A stretch of DNA of 64,000 bases from Saccharopolyspora spinosa NRRL 18395 (GCF_000194155.1 NZ_GL877879.1:1145140-1209139); one strand, 5' to 3'; shown: positions 48,245 through 57,419, counted from the first letter of the stretch. Notes: generated by a model not told the origin, from the sequence alone. Program-made: numbers and translations.

Positions 48245-48514
48245 GCGGCTTCAGGCTTCGGCACCCTTCGTTTCCGGGCGGGCGCCGAAGGGGTGTGTTT
48301 CAGACGAGATGGATTCGTTCGAGTTCCTTGCCTCGGCGGATGAGCACATCGCTGCCGTCGACCTTGGTCGCACTGAACTGGATACCGACCGCGCTCGCAG
48401 CCTCGTACGGCGCCGCCACCATCATGCGCCGGCGACTTCAGGAACGTCCGTCAACCGCAGACGGGTCGCAGCTAGCCTCAAGGGGAAGCTGCGCTCGGAG
48501 TGGAAGGCCTTGGG
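48245..48514. other. Upstream remnant of ligase region, no firm gene
   Basis: Contains a hairpin-like pair (TTCGGCACCCTTCG / CGAAGGGGTG at about 48257-48294) and, on the minus strand at 48300-48425, a 41-codon frame (AASAVGIQFSATKVDGSDVL, then IRRGKELERIHLV) that may be a small orphan protein or a tail fragment. Not recognised. Confidence 0.25.
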
Positions 48515-49414
48515 ATGACTACCGCGCCCTTTAGCCATGAGTTGACCAGGCGGATCGCGCTGTTGGCGTGTGAAAAGGCGGGCCTGCGGGCCGCAGATCG
48601 CGATCTTGCATTGATCCGCTTAGGTGAGAATGCCCTGTTCAAGGTGGCGGCCGAAGGCGTGGTCGTGCGTGTTGCGCGCACACTTGATTACTGGCCGGAC
48701 GTGGCACGCGAGGTAGCAGTGTCGCGCTGGTTGCACTCCGCGGGTTTGCCTGCGGCTGAGATCGTCGAAGCCATCGATCAGCCTCTGGCAGTCGATGGCC
48801 ACCCCGTGACGATCTGGCGCTACATCGCCGGTGGGCCTGCATCGTATGACAGGATCGGCGACCTTGGTGCGCTCCTGAGGGGACTGCACCGATTGACGGC
48901 TCCCGATGAGCTGACGCGGCACGATGACGACGTCCTCGGCCGAGTGCAGAGCAGGGTCGAGTTGGCACCGATTTCCGAGCCTGACCGGGTATTCCTTCTG
49001 CGGCGACTTGCTGAACTCCGAGACGAGGTCGCCGACCTCGACTACGTGCTGCCTCCGGCCGTGATTCACGGCGACGCCCATATTAAAAACGTGATGGTGG
49101 CCGACGGCAGAGCGATCCTCATCGACTTCGAGAGAGCTGCCTACGGCCAGCCCGAATGGGACCTAGGCATGACCGCGACCGAGTACAGCACGGCAGGATG
49201 GTGGCGCAGCGATCAGTACCAAGCGTTCGTCGACGGCTACGGCTTTGACGTCACGCGATGGCCAGGTTTTCCCACCGTTCGCTCAGTGCACGAACTGAAG
49301 ATGACGACCTGGATCATGCAACGGGTTCGCGACAGCACGGACATCGCAGAGGAGTTCGCGAGTCGAATGCGGACGATCAGGGACCGGGCGCCGTCGACGT
49401 GGAACCCGTGGTGA
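48515..49414 (+). CDS. Aminoglycoside phosphotransferase (APH)-like kinase
   Basis: 299 aa from ATG 48515. Kinase-like fold: LALIRLGENALFKVAAEGVV (nucleotide loop), AREVAVSRWLHSAGLPAAEI, catalytic loop VIHGDAHIKNVMV (H-G-D-x4-N) and ILIDFERAAYGQPEWDLGM (the metal-binding D). The fold phosphorylates small-molecule hydroxyls; the target may be an antibiotic or an amino alcohol such as choline, and it cannot be read from sequence. It is free-standing, convergent with the regulator at 49416. Confidence 0.8.
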   Translation: MTTAPFSHELTRRIALLACEKAGLRAADRDLALIRLGENALFKVAAEGVVVRVARTLDYWPDVAREVAVSRWLHSAGLPAAEIVEAIDQPLAVDGHPVTIWRYIAGGPASYDRIGDLGALLRGLHRLTAPDELTRHDDDVLGRVQSRVELAPISEPDRVFLLRRLAELRDEVADLDYVLPPAVIHGDAHIKNVMVADGRAILIDFERAAYGQPEWDLGMTATEYSTAGWWRSDQYQAFVDGYGFDVTRWPGFPTVRSVHELKMTTWIMQRVRDSTDIAEEFASRMRTIRDRAPSTWNPW

Positions 49415-49415
49415 C

Positions 49416-50801
49416 TCAGGTCGGCTTCGTCAGCGACAGCGTCGGGTAGCGTTCCAACACCAAGGCGCGGAACGCGCGAGTGCGCCGATCACGCGGGTGC
49501 CGCGCAACGAGATCGGCATGAAAATCCAGCAGGTATCGATGATACCTGCTGCTATCCAGTGCACCAGCGAGCTCGATCGCTTGGTGCGCTTCGCTGATCG
49601 CCTTGTCCAGGTCGTTGTCCTGCAACGCCGACGCCGCGTGGACGAGGCGCAAGAAGGCCTGGGTGCGCGCCGGCATGCCGTCAACCGCATCTGCAACGTT
49701 CGCCCGTGCGTGACCCGGCTGTCCGAGATCACGAAAAACATGAGCCCATTCGCCCCCCAGCTCTTTCTCGTCAACGTAGGAGATCCACGCAGGTTCAGCC
49801 GCCGGCTTTGCGCGGTCGAAGGTCTCCTCTGCACGATGCATCACGACCGCGGCGCTCCGCGCGTCGCCGAGGCTGGCCAGGGCGCGCGCCTCCATCGCCA
49901 AGAACATCGTGGTCACAGTGGGAGTGGCGACGTTGGCAGTCGCGGCCTGGGCGGCGCGTGCGTACTGGACGGCGTCCTGGAAGTGCCCCAGATAGTTCGC
50001 CTGGTGCGAGAGGTTACTCAGGAGTCGACCCCCGAGCAGGCGGTCGTTTGCTTCGTGAGCCAGTCGGAGCCCTTGCGTAAAGAAGCGTTGCGCAGCCGCA
50101 TGGCGGCCAGAATCGTAACTGGCCCATCCCAGAAGTTGAGCGACCTCCGAGGCCGCCGCGAACAGCTCCCGTTGAACCCGCTCGGGATGATCTTGCCCCA
50201 GGACCGTAACGATGTGATCCCGAAAGAAGCTCATCAGTAGGCCACGTGTATAGCCACCACCGTACTGAAAATCGAGCTGCATGAACGACGCGGTCGTGTC
50301 GCGGATGCGAGTCGGCAGGGCGAGGCCGGTCGCGGACGACAATGATTCCTCGGCAGGACTGGGCTGCGAGAAAAGATAGCTGCTGATCACATTCCCGGTG
50401 GTGTCCGAGGCCCAGTCGGGGCCGCTATGGCAGCCAGCCATCTCAGCCTTGACCACGTTCGTGAGCTGAGAGATCGCAGTATCGACGCAGTTTGAGTAGC
50501 GGTCTGCGCCAATGTCGAGGTCTGACGACGGAGAGCTCGTTCCTGGAAACCCGAGCTCATCGAGCCTGACGTGACGTCCGAGCCTAGCGGAGAGCACCTC
50601 CGCGATGTACTTCTGTGTTCGAACCTCTGCGAGGGCGCCGTTGCCAATCCATCGGAGAACACGCGCGTGATCAGTGCGAACCGGCGGATCGTCGCGCCGT
50701 CGAATGCTCAACGCCCTGATTTGAGCAGCAAGCCCCTTGCTGCTCATTCCGGCGGCATCCATCAAAGCTTTAAGGTGCGGATTCTTCACGGTCTCGGCCA
50801 T
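49416..50801 (-). CDS. HTH-TPR transcriptional regulator
   Basis: 461 aa from MAETVKNPHLKAL at 50801; the frame extends to 50873 but that part looks non-coding. The N-terminal domain (LMDAAGMSSKGLAAQIRALS..., HARVLRWIGNGALAEVRTQK) is an XRE-like DNA-binding fold. The remainder is TPR-like helices (YDSGRHAAAQRFFTQGLRLA, HFQDAVQYARAAQAATANVA). It belongs to a class of actinobacterial orphan regulators often found with small genes in secondary metabolism or development regions. Its promoter region holds CCGCGCACAC repeats that could be its own operator. Confidence 0.7.
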   Translation of the reverse strand: MAETVKNPHLKALMDAAGMSSKGLAAQIRALSIRRRDDPPVRTDHARVLRWIGNGALAEVRTQKYIAEVLSARLGRHVRLDELGFPGTSSPSSDLDIGADRYSNCVDTAISQLTNVVKAEMAGCHSGPDWASDTTGNVISSYLFSQPSPAEESLSSATGLALPTRIRDTTASFMQLDFQYGGGYTRGLLMSFFRDHIVTVLGQDHPERVQRELFAAASEVAQLLGWASYDSGRHAAAQRFFTQGLRLAHEANDRLLGGRLLSNLSHQANYLGHFQDAVQYARAAQAATANVATPTVTTMFLAMEARALASLGDARSAAVVMHRAEETFDRAKPAAEPAWISYVDEKELGGEWAHVFRDLGQPGHARANVADAVDGMPARTQAFLRLVHAASALQDNDLDKAISEAHQAIELAGALDSSRYHRYLLDFHADLVARHPRDRRTRAFRALVLERYPTLSLTKPT

Positions 50802-50828
50802 CGGTGATCCTCCACGGGTGATTCTTGC

Positions 50829-50893
50829 ACCATCCGCGCACACCCCGCGCACACCCCTCACGCAACAACGCACACCCCGCGCACACTGTTGCG
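50829..50893. promoter_or_regulatory. Direct and inverted repeats upstream of the HTH-TPR regulator
   Basis: CGCGCACAC-type words recur at about 50835, 50847 and 50878, with a CGCACAC at 50868, and CGCAACA (50861-50867) faces TGTTGCG (50887-50893). The cluster lies 30-90 bp upstream of the regulator start and about 250 bp before the small gene at 51148. It looks like an operator array for autoregulation or for both divergent genes. Confidence 0.5.
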
Positions 50894-51147
50894 ACCGGCG
50901 ACAGCTGTGGTCCTCTGTTCGTCGACGGCCTTCGTGAACACGGAGCTACGCCACCGACATTCGCTGCTGACCGCGGTTCTACTGGCGCGGGTGGACCTTT
51001 GGAGAGGACCGGTGAGGAGAATCCGCTCCGCCCAGCCGGCAACGGCACCCTTGTTAGATCCACCTCTCGCGCCTTTCTGCCACGGAATGGTCCTAGACGG
51101 ACCCAACACGTGGTCTGCTTGGGCCGACCATCACGAGGAGTACCACC

Positions 51148-51318
51148 GTGCCCACATCTTTAGAGATGTTGCGCGAGTATCCGTTGCAGACCACCACCGT
51201 CGACTTCGGCGATGGCCACGGATGTCGTCGCTACCGCACGCAGTTCGGCAAACATGCTTGCATTCACGGCAACATGACTCGGACAGCCCAGCTGATGAGG
51301 CGCGACGAGACCCGATGA
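51148..51318 (+). CDS. Small orphan protein (56 aa)
   Basis: A GTG start sits 8 bp after a strong GAGGAG. The peptide (VPTSLEMLREYPLQTTTVDF, GCRRYRTQFGKHACIHG) has two cysteines and two histidines in its second half, possibly a metal site. It is divergent from the HTH-TPR regulator, a common arrangement for that regulator class and its small target protein. Function unknown. Confidence 0.55.
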   Translation: MPTSLEMLREYPLQTTTVDFGDGHGCRRYRTQFGKHACIHGNMTRTAQLMRRDETR

Positions 51319-51507
51319 CCAACGTTGATCGGGCCTCTGCTTGTGCGTCATCAGTGTCGTGACACCAGGCCAGGCCGGGAGCCAACGTCAATGAAAAAGT
51401 TCGGATTGTTCGGGTTGCGGGACGTTCCCGGCCCACCGCGCATGGCAGGAACCTGTGTAGGTCAACGACACCTCACGTCCAGATTGATCTCAACGAGGGG
51501 TAGACCG

Positions 51508-51735
51508 ATGGAACATCTGCCGTTCATCGCAACGCTGCAGCCGAGCTCAGCTCGGCTGCGGCGGGCAACCAAGTCCGGGCACTGCTGCTCCAGCTGGAAA
51601 GCCCAGGGCACCGCAGGGTTGGAGTGCATTCACGGATTTCCACTGCTGCAGCGCGACGTGCGCGCCGCTGAGCGGCGAGCCAAACGGATCCCGGTGCCAG
51701 AGGCGGCCGAGCGGGAACCGTCCGAGTGCGTGTGA
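51508..51735 (+). CDS. Small hypothetical protein (75 aa)
   Basis: The ATG at 51508 follows GAGGGG. Basic, with a CC pair and a third cysteine (SGHCCSSWKAQGTAGLECIH). The frame is open upstream to 51391. Ends 3 bp before the next ATG, so it is probably the first gene of a small operon. Not recognised. Confidence 0.4.
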   Translation: MEHLPFIATLQPSSARLRRATKSGHCCSSWKAQGTAGLECIHGFPLLQRDVRAAERRAKRIPVPEAAEREPSECV

Positions 51736-51737
51736 CT

Positions 51738-52538
51738 ATGAGCCAGTCCTTTCGTCCTCCGGTGTCGTCTGAATCTCCGCGCCGCTATTCAGTGCCACCG
51801 GTAACCCCGCGCGGCATATGGATCGCGCGGCACGGCGGTCACCGAGTGGTCCACGTGCACCTCGTGTGCACCGAGGGGTCCTCCACCTCACCACTGGGCG
51901 TTCACCGGACGTTGTGCGATCTGCGGCTGGGCGACGATTGGGTTCACTTCCGCCGTGTGGCTCCATTGCCGAGCTGGTTGACGGTGTGCCCGCTGTGCTT
52001 GGCCAGTCCCAGGATTTCGCTGGACCTCGCCTTGCGCATCGAGCGGCATCTCATCAGCCGCGAACCGCTGACCGCCGCACGGCTGATGGATCGCCAAGAC
52101 GCCACCGGATTGATTCCCCGAGTTCCGTTCACCGACAGTCTGGTATTCGAGGTCGATCGACATGCTCGCGATGGAACACCCGTCATTCGTGCTGGAACAA
52201 GCGCGAGCGCAGCAGCAGCACCGTACGCTGCTGCCTCCGGTGTACCTCGGCGACTTCCGCACGGCGCTATACAGAGCGATGCCGAACGTCCGGTACCACA
52301 GTTGTCCCGACGACGGCGGGATCGCGCACCTATTCATCATCGACGCCGGAGCTGCCGACTCGTGGGTGGTCTGGTGGCAGCGCGAAGACGGCTCCCACAC
52401 CATTGCGGAAGCCGGCCCGTACGCGCTCCGCGACCGCATCAACCAGATCGCTGGCGATTGGTTGATCCACATCGCCACCACCGTGGAGATCGCGCACATC
52501 GCGTGATCCAGGGGCACCAGGCAGTCGGCCGCCTGTAA
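51738..52538 (+). CDS. Hypothetical protein with CxxC; C-terminal half doubtful
   Basis: The first ~140 residues look real: TPRGIWIARHGGHRVVHVHL, HRTLCDLRLGDDWVHFRRVA, WLTVCPLCLASPRISLDLAL, with a CPLC pair. From about 52165 the frame is antagonised by the better-looking gene at 52162 and turns into arginine-rich sequence, so the original gene may have ended near there and been extended by loss of a stop or a shift. Function unknown. Confidence 0.4.
   Translation: MSQSFRPPVSSESPRRYSVPPVTPRGIWIARHGGHRVVHVHLVCTEGSSTSPLGVHRTLCDLRLGDDWVHFRRVAPLPSWLTVCPLCLASPRISLDLALRIERHLISREPLTAARLMDRQDATGLIPRVPFTDSLVFEVDRHARDGTPVIRAGTSASAAAAPYAAASGVPRRLPHGAIQSDAERPVPQLSRRRRDRAPIHHRRRSCRLVGGLVAARRRLPHHCGSRPVRAPRPHQPDRWRLVDPHRHHRGDRAHRVIQGHQAVGRL
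52162..52506 (+). CDS. Small hypothetical protein (114 aa)
   Basis: Acidic-aromatic peptide with RTALYRAMPNVRYHSCPDDG, LFIIDAGAADSWVVWWQRED and DRINQIAGDWLIHIATTVEI; good codon usage. Overlaps the previous gene's frame. Followed by a strong hairpin at 52593-52630. Not recognised. Confidence 0.5.
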   Translation: MLAMEHPSFVLEQARAQQQHRTLLPPVYLGDFRTALYRAMPNVRYHSCPDDGGIAHLFIIDAGAADSWVVWWQREDGSHTIAEAGPYALRDRINQIAGDWLIHIATTVEIAHIA

Positions 52539-52592
52539 CCGCGCACTGATCTCGGCCCGTTCTGTGTCCCCGCGCCACCAGGACGGGTCGCG

Positions 52593-52630
52593 GGCTGGCT
52601 GCTGCCCCAACGACGTGGCAGCAGCCAGCC
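52593..52630 (+). terminator. 14-bp perfect hairpin
   Basis: GGCTGGCTGCTGCC (52593-52606) pairs with 52617-52630 around a 10-nt loop. It lies 87 bp after the gene at 52162-52506 and before the STAND NTPase, a likely intrinsic terminator without U-tract. Confidence 0.6.
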
Positions 52631-52778
52631 ACACCACCAACCACGACCACAAGCCGAGGGCTGGAACTGTGACTGCACCCCAGCGCAGACACGGTCTCAG
52701 GCCTCCCCGACCCGCTGGACGGACTCACCCCATGACCCGAACACACGTCCCGAGACCTGCCCGTGCGGAGCGCCGTCG

Positions 52779-54713
52779 ATGAGCGAGCACGGCACCCGGA
52801 ACGCATTGGCCGGCCAGGCTCATGTGGCAGTTCAGGCCGGGTCTGTCCATAGTGGAGCTCACGTCCATACCGCCCATGCGCCGACTGTGATTCCGCGGCA
52901 ACTGCCCGCGCCGCCATGCCATTGGGCAGATCGCAACAAGATCCTCACCGCGTTGCCGCAGCATGCCGATCGTGGCGGTCCAGCCGTCGTGGTGGTCAGC
53001 GGACTCGGCGGCGTGGGCAAGACAGCGCTGGCCGTGCAGCGGGTGCACACCCTGAGAAACCGGTTCGCCAATGGCCAGCTTGACGCGGATCTGTCCGAAG
53101 TGGATGCCGCCGGTGTGCTTGTGTGCTGGCTGCGCGCTCGCGGCCACATCCGCCTCCCACACCGATCGGCTGAGCTCCCACCGACCTGGCTCAGCGTGAC
53201 CTCCGCGCGGGCTCTGGCGATGGTCATCGACGACGCGGACACGGCGCCTCAGGTGGCGCCGCCGCTGCCCGCCGATACGGAGTGGCTGATTCGCGCCTAC
53301 GCCACCGAGGGCAACAGCGAACTCGACGTTGTCACGGCAGAGATTCTCGCCGTCACATCCGGCGGCCTCCGGATCCAGGCCGTTCGCACAGCCGGGCAGC
53401 TCGCGCTACCCGCGCCGGCCAACACCGGCACGCACCACAACCGATCCCAGACCACGCCAAACGAGGTGACCGACATGTCCTACGAGACCCTGCCCGCCCT
53501 AGCGAAGCGCCTGTACCGCAGGCTCGGCGACCACCCCAGCCGTTACTTCACGACCGCCGCCGCGGACGCGATGCTCGACACCACCACCAGAGCCACCACC
53601 GAGTTGGCGTTGGAGATCCTGCTGGCAAGCGGGATGGTTGTCGATCACCACACCTGCTATTCGATGCCACACACAATCCAGGAACACGCCCGTACCCTCG
53701 CGGACCAGGACGATCAGCACACCCGGAAGGCCGCACGAGCACGCGTCATCACCCTGGCCTACCTGCCCGCTGCCGTCGACGCCGACTACGTGCTCAATCC
53801 CCACCCGCCGCGCTACAACCCCGTGTACGAGGAACTCCGCAGCGGGGCCCGCACATCACGGTTCGGTCATCCTCGCGAGGCGATGACCTGGTTCACCACC
53901 CACCTGGGAACCCTCCGGGGACTCCTGCACCAGGCACACGAACACGACGACCACATCGCGGTCTGCGACCTGGCCGAGGCCAGCTGGGGTGCCATCCTCA
54001 AGGGCCGCCTCAACCGCTACCTGGTCGACTCCCACGAACTCGCGGTCGCCTCCGCGAGAGAATGCGGAAGCCCAGCGGAGTCGATCCTGACCACGCGCCT
54101 GTCCTGGGGCTACCGCCGCACCGACCGCCTCTCCGAGGCGATCAACGCCGCCGTTACCGCCCGCCAGGTCGCCGTCAAAGCCGGGGATGACTGGGCGGAA
54201 TCGACCGCCTGGTCCGCCGAAGGCCGGGCCTACCAAGCAAAGGCGGAGTACAACGTCGCCGTGGAGCGGTTCCTGGAGTCGTTGGCGATCGCCGAACGTC
54301 TCGGGGACTCTCGCAGCATCGCGCTCAGGCTGCGCTACATCGCCGAGTGCCACACCGCGCAGCAACGGTACGCCGAGGCATGCGAGTGCCTGGAGAACGC
54401 GGCCGCCCGCATGGACACCATCGGCGACACAGTGGGCTACGCCGGTGTCCTCGTCAAGCTCGCCGCCCCGCGCATCGCCAACGGGCAAGCCGACCTCGCC
54501 CTCGACGACATGGTCATCGCGCTGGAGATCATGCGCGACTCAGGATCGGATGCCTACGTTGCCGATGTCCTCGCCTGCACCGGCGATGCCGCCGCGGCAC
54601 TGGGCCACACCACCGACGCACGCCAGCACTACACCCAGGCCCACGATCTGTTCGCCGCGGTCGACGACACCACGAACGCCGACCGCATGACCGCCGCACT
54701 GGCCGCCCTCTGA
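52779..54713 (+). CDS. STAND (NB-ARC-like) NTPase with C-terminal TPRs
   Basis: 644 aa. Walker A GLGGVGKTALA at 75-82 and Walker B ALAMVIDDADTA (about 150) mark a STAND switch ATPase. A winged-helix-like segment follows (SYETLPALAKRLYRRLGDHP). The C-terminal half is TPR (YQAKAEYNVAVERFLESLAI, TAQQRYAEACECLENAAARM, TTDARQHYTQAHDLFAAVDD). The N-terminal 45 residues (GQAHVAVQAGSVHSGAHV) are a short flexible lead. Such proteins act as signal-responsive hubs, in actinomycetes either regulators or phage sensors; no separate effector domain is visible here. A LuxR-type regulator follows 112 bp downstream. Confidence 0.7.
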   Translation: MSEHGTRNALAGQAHVAVQAGSVHSGAHVHTAHAPTVIPRQLPAPPCHWADRNKILTALPQHADRGGPAVVVVSGLGGVGKTALAVQRVHTLRNRFANGQLDADLSEVDAAGVLVCWLRARGHIRLPHRSAELPPTWLSVTSARALAMVIDDADTAPQVAPPLPADTEWLIRAYATEGNSELDVVTAEILAVTSGGLRIQAVRTAGQLALPAPANTGTHHNRSQTTPNEVTDMSYETLPALAKRLYRRLGDHPSRYFTTAAADAMLDTTTRATTELALEILLASGMVVDHHTCYSMPHTIQEHARTLADQDDQHTRKAARARVITLAYLPAAVDADYVLNPHPPRYNPVYEELRSGARTSRFGHPREAMTWFTTHLGTLRGLLHQAHEHDDHIAVCDLAEASWGAILKGRLNRYLVDSHELAVASARECGSPAESILTTRLSWGYRRTDRLSEAINAAVTARQVAVKAGDDWAESTAWSAEGRAYQAKAEYNVAVERFLESLAIAERLGDSRSIALRLRYIAECHTAQQRYAEACECLENAAARMDTIGDTVGYAGVLVKLAAPRIANGQADLALDDMVIALEIMRDSGSDAYVADVLACTGDAAAALGHTTDARQHYTQAHDLFAAVDDTTNADRMTAALAAL

Positions 54714-54825
54714 CCCCGCGCTCCCGTCTTCAACAGCGCGCTCGTCAACTTTCGATACCGCGAATTCACGAGCGCTGAAGCGGAAGCGTCCTTTTCATCC
54801 ATGCGCATCGCGAAAGGTAAAACCA

Positions 54826-55257
54826 GTGAAGTACTCCCCCCGGGACGAACAGGTGATCACTGCGGCGCGCGATTCAAGACGCCGCTTTCGGCCATCGCAC
54901 CTCAGTCGCATTTCCCCAGCGGAAGAAGTGATCATTTTCGCCATTATCAGTGGAATGAACAACGCGCAAATCGCGAAAAACCTTTTCGTTACCCCGTACA
55001 CGATTAAAACGCAAATTGCCAGGCTCTTCCAAAAGTTTGACCTCCGCTGCAGAGCGGAACTCGTCGTTCTCGCCTACGAAGCAGGAATTGTCCGCCCAGG
55101 ATGGGTGAGTCGTCAGCTTGACCCGTCCGAACTGGAGATAGGCAGGGATCATTTCCCGTTTCACAAAAAGAAAGCCAAAAAAGATGGCATCCTTGTTGCC
55201 CGCCAGCCGTCTTCTGTTGCCTCCCGAAGCCTGGCCATCGACAGCAAACCGGGATGA
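54826..55257 (+). CDS. LuxR/NarL-type HTH regulator, no receiver domain
   Basis: 143 aa with a GTG start behind GAAAGG. The HTH (ISPAEEVIIFAIISGMNNAQ, then NLFVTPYTIKTQIARLFQKF) is typical of the LuxR C-terminal domain, followed by DLRCRAELVVLAYEAGIV. No phosphoacceptor or ligand domain precedes it. The lysine-rich tail (HFPFHKKKAKKDG) is unusual. The gene is A/T-richer than its flanks, consistent with lateral gain. Confidence 0.7.
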   Translation: MKYSPRDEQVITAARDSRRRFRPSHLSRISPAEEVIIFAIISGMNNAQIAKNLFVTPYTIKTQIARLFQKFDLRCRAELVVLAYEAGIVRPGWVSRQLDPSELEIGRDHFPFHKKKAKKDGILVARQPSSVASRSLAIDSKPG

Positions 55258-55640
55258 TCCTGAGAATACACGCGACGGCGATGGGCATGGCGACGTGGCG
55301 ACTTTTCGCAGCCGGTCACTCCGAATCCGCGCGCTTTTGGCCAACGCCGGCTACACCCCCGGTCCGCACCGAAATGGTTCACTCCGGCGCCACAACGGAT
55401 ACCGCAGTGGGAACCACACACGCCGACGCCACCAGAACCAGAACCGGACCTCGAAATGAGACAAGTCCAGGGAGGAGACTCCCCGCGACTGAGCAGTACT
55501 CGGGCCGCTCCTCGGACAACGGCCACAATGCTGGCTCCACGCCAGCCGGCGACCCCGTCTCTCCAAGGCCGCAGCAGGCCGCTGAACCCGACCGCGCTCA
55601 GTGGCCGGCTGCACTCCCTGTGACCACAAGGGCGACATCC
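55258..55640. other. Spacer before CYTH-like gene
   Basis: The frame of the CYTH-like gene is open here (an ATG at 55254 overlaps the LuxR stop), but the peptide is proline/threonine-rich without similarity. It is treated as untranslated or a variable N-terminal extension. Confidence 0.35.
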
Positions 55641-56225
55641 ATGTTCCAGCGCGAGCGCACACACGAACTGACCAGCGGTGATGGCAATGCCCTCACCGAA
55701 CGGCTAGCAGAACTCCAATTTCACCGCCTGCATCGCGCTTTCGAGGCCGACACCTACTACAGCGACGGCACCCGGATTCGCCAGCGCAACGGCTACGCCG
55801 AGATCACACGCACCGCAGCAGCCGCGGAACACCACCACATCACCGGGGTCACGCACCTGACGGCCAAAGTCGTGCTGCTCTCCGGAGACCAGGCTGTGGC
55901 CGCCCACGAGCTGCTGTCCGCACTCGGCCTCGACTACCTGGTCCGGGTCCAGAAAGTCCGAACAGTGTTCCAGCACGTGCAAGAGACCATCACCGTCACC
56001 GTCGACGAACTCACCGACCTCCAGCGCTGCTTCGCCGAGACCAAGGTCACCGCCTCCACCATGACGAACGCGAGACAGCGGCTGGCGGCCGCCGAGCACT
56101 CACTCGGCCTGTCCCACTGCCGGATCGAACCCCGGCCCTACCCCGAGCTCGTACTGGCACATCTCGCAGCCCACAACAGCGAACCAGCAAAGGCAGGAGA
56201 GCGTCCGTGGACGGCAGTCCCTTGA
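55641..56225 (+). CDS. CYTH-domain protein, class IV adenylate cyclase-like
   Basis: 194 aa. The pattern follows the CYTH tunnel fold: RIRQRNGYAEITRT, then LLSALGLDYLVRVQKVRTVF (matching the L-x-x-LG-F-x-x-V-x-V-x-K-x-R signature) and ITVTVDELTDLQRCFAETKV (usual D-E-V-x-x-L-G-x-F-x-E). Bacterial members make cAMP (CyaB), hydrolyse triphosphates or serve thiamine triphosphate metabolism. The N-terminal ExExK metal motif is not clear (QRERTHEL). Next to a STAND NTPase and LuxR regulator it could supply or remove a nucleotide signal. Confidence 0.5.
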   Translation: MFQRERTHELTSGDGNALTERLAELQFHRLHRAFEADTYYSDGTRIRQRNGYAEITRTAAAAEHHHITGVTHLTAKVVLLSGDQAVAAHELLSALGLDYLVRVQKVRTVFQHVQETITVTVDELTDLQRCFAETKVTASTMTNARQRLAAAEHSLGLSHCRIEPRPYPELVLAHLAAHNSEPAKAGERPWTAVP

Positions 56226-56352
56226 TCACCCCGCTGATCATCGATGACAGCGGCACACCAGTCGGCTGTCATGGAGGTGCCACCGGCGGCTGCGGGGCGG
56301 CATTGATACTGAACGCGATCGCATGGGTCGCCGTCTACCCCACCACGAGGTG
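56206..56352 (+). CDS. Small glycine/cysteine-containing peptide (48 aa)
   Basis: A GTG start with GGAGAG upstream, overlapping the 3' end of the CYTH-like gene. The peptide has GTPVGCHGGATGGCGAALIL and a hydrophobic tail (LILNAIAWVAVY). Could be a small membrane or leader-like peptide; not recognised. Confidence 0.35.
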
Positions 56353-56360
56353 ATGCGGCG

Positions 56361-56552
56361 ATGCCCCCCTCTCCCATCACCGCCGAGGAACGCGCCAGGA
56401 TCGAGCAGCTACTGCTTGACGGAGGGCGGCCCTTTCGCATCGCCAACCAGGTCGGCCGGTCCGAATGGGCCGTACGGCGGATCCGCGACACGTTGTGCGA
56501 CCAGATCCACGACGACGACATCGACACGTGGCGAATGCGAGGCCCTAGATGA
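56361..56552 (+). CDS. Small HTH protein, interrupted at its 3' end
   Basis: 63 aa: ITAEERARIEQLLLDGGRPF and RIANQVGRSEWAVRRIRDTL form a resolvase-like helix-turn-helix. The stop at 56550 lies inside the terminal repeat of the mobile element starting at 56544, so the natural C-terminus was displaced. The sequence at 57419-57571 could be the missing part. Confidence 0.55.
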   Translation: MPPSPITAEERARIEQLLLDGGRPFRIANQVGRSEWAVRRIRDTLCDQIHDDDIDTWRMRGPR

Positions 56553-57419
56553 TTGATTCCGTGAAGATCATGTGAAGTGGGGCCGGGATGTGGACATGGG
56601 AGGAGGGCGTCCAAGATCAATGTGTGAGCAATGACCTAGACACCCTCCTGACAGCACTGTACGTGCTGGTCGTGACGTATGTGTGGGTTAAGTGCGCCCG
56701 GGGAGGGTGAGTGTCGGGCCGCCGAGGTTGAGCATGACGAGGGCGATCAGGGCCTGGGGCGTGTGGAACCCGAAGGCCATGCGGGTGAAGAGTCTGATCT
56801 TGGTGTTAGTGGACTCGATCAGGCCCTGAGACAGCCCGTGCTCCAGGCTGGCCTCGATGGACGCGCGGATGCGGACCACGGACTTGCAGAGCTTCTGGAT
56901 GGGTTCCAGGGTGCTGCGCCCGGCCTCTTTGATCCAGGCGTCGAGGATGCGTTTGCCCTGCTTACCCCTGGCTTGGAAGACGATGCGGAGTTTCTCTTTG
57001 AACGCGTAGGCCTCGTGGAGGCGGGGGCTGGAAGCCGTGATCCACTTCAGGGTGAGGCTTTGGTCCTGGGTGAGGTTGTCGGGATTTTTCAGCAGGGAGT
57101 AGCGGGCGTTTTTGAACTCCCTGGCCAGGTCCTGCCGTGGGGTTTCCGGCTTCGGATCATCGGCAGTGGGGCGGCCGACACGACGGTCCTGTTCTGCGCG
57201 TTCGGTGTCGGCGAGTGCTTTGAGGGCACGCCATTCCTGGCGGCGGACGGTATCGATGGCGTCGGTGGCCCAGGCCACGATGTGAAACGGGTCGGCGCAC
57301 AAGATCGCTTGCGGGGCGCGTTGTGTGACCGTCGAGGCGATCCAGTGCGCCGCGTCAGCGCTACGATCACTCATTGCCTACGACCACTAACACCAACTTC
57401 ACGGAATCAATCATCTAGG
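56544..57419. mobile_element. IS982-like shell containing an ISL3 fragment
   Basis: Perfect 23-bp inverted repeats (56544-56566 and 57397-57419, CCTAGATGATTGATTCCGTG...) bound an 876-bp unit. Just inside the left end, VSNDLDTLLTALYV (about 56622-56664) resembles the start of IS982-type transposases, but the rest is replaced by the 3' part of an ISL3 element (56674-57373). A chimera formed by insertion or recombination followed by deletion. Confidence 0.7.
56688..57374 (-). pseudogene. ISL3 transposase, C-terminal part
   Basis: About 225 residues of the DDE region: SADAAHWIASTVTQRAPQAI, LCADPFHIVAWATDAIDTVR (D), the K/R-rich middle, HGLSQGLIESTNTKIRLFTR (E) and FGFHTPQALIALVMLNLGG. The N-terminal zinc-ribbon and first D are missing. 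It is essentially identical to the copy at 58078 where they overlap, but it retains the 158-codon block that copy lacks. Confidence 0.85.
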
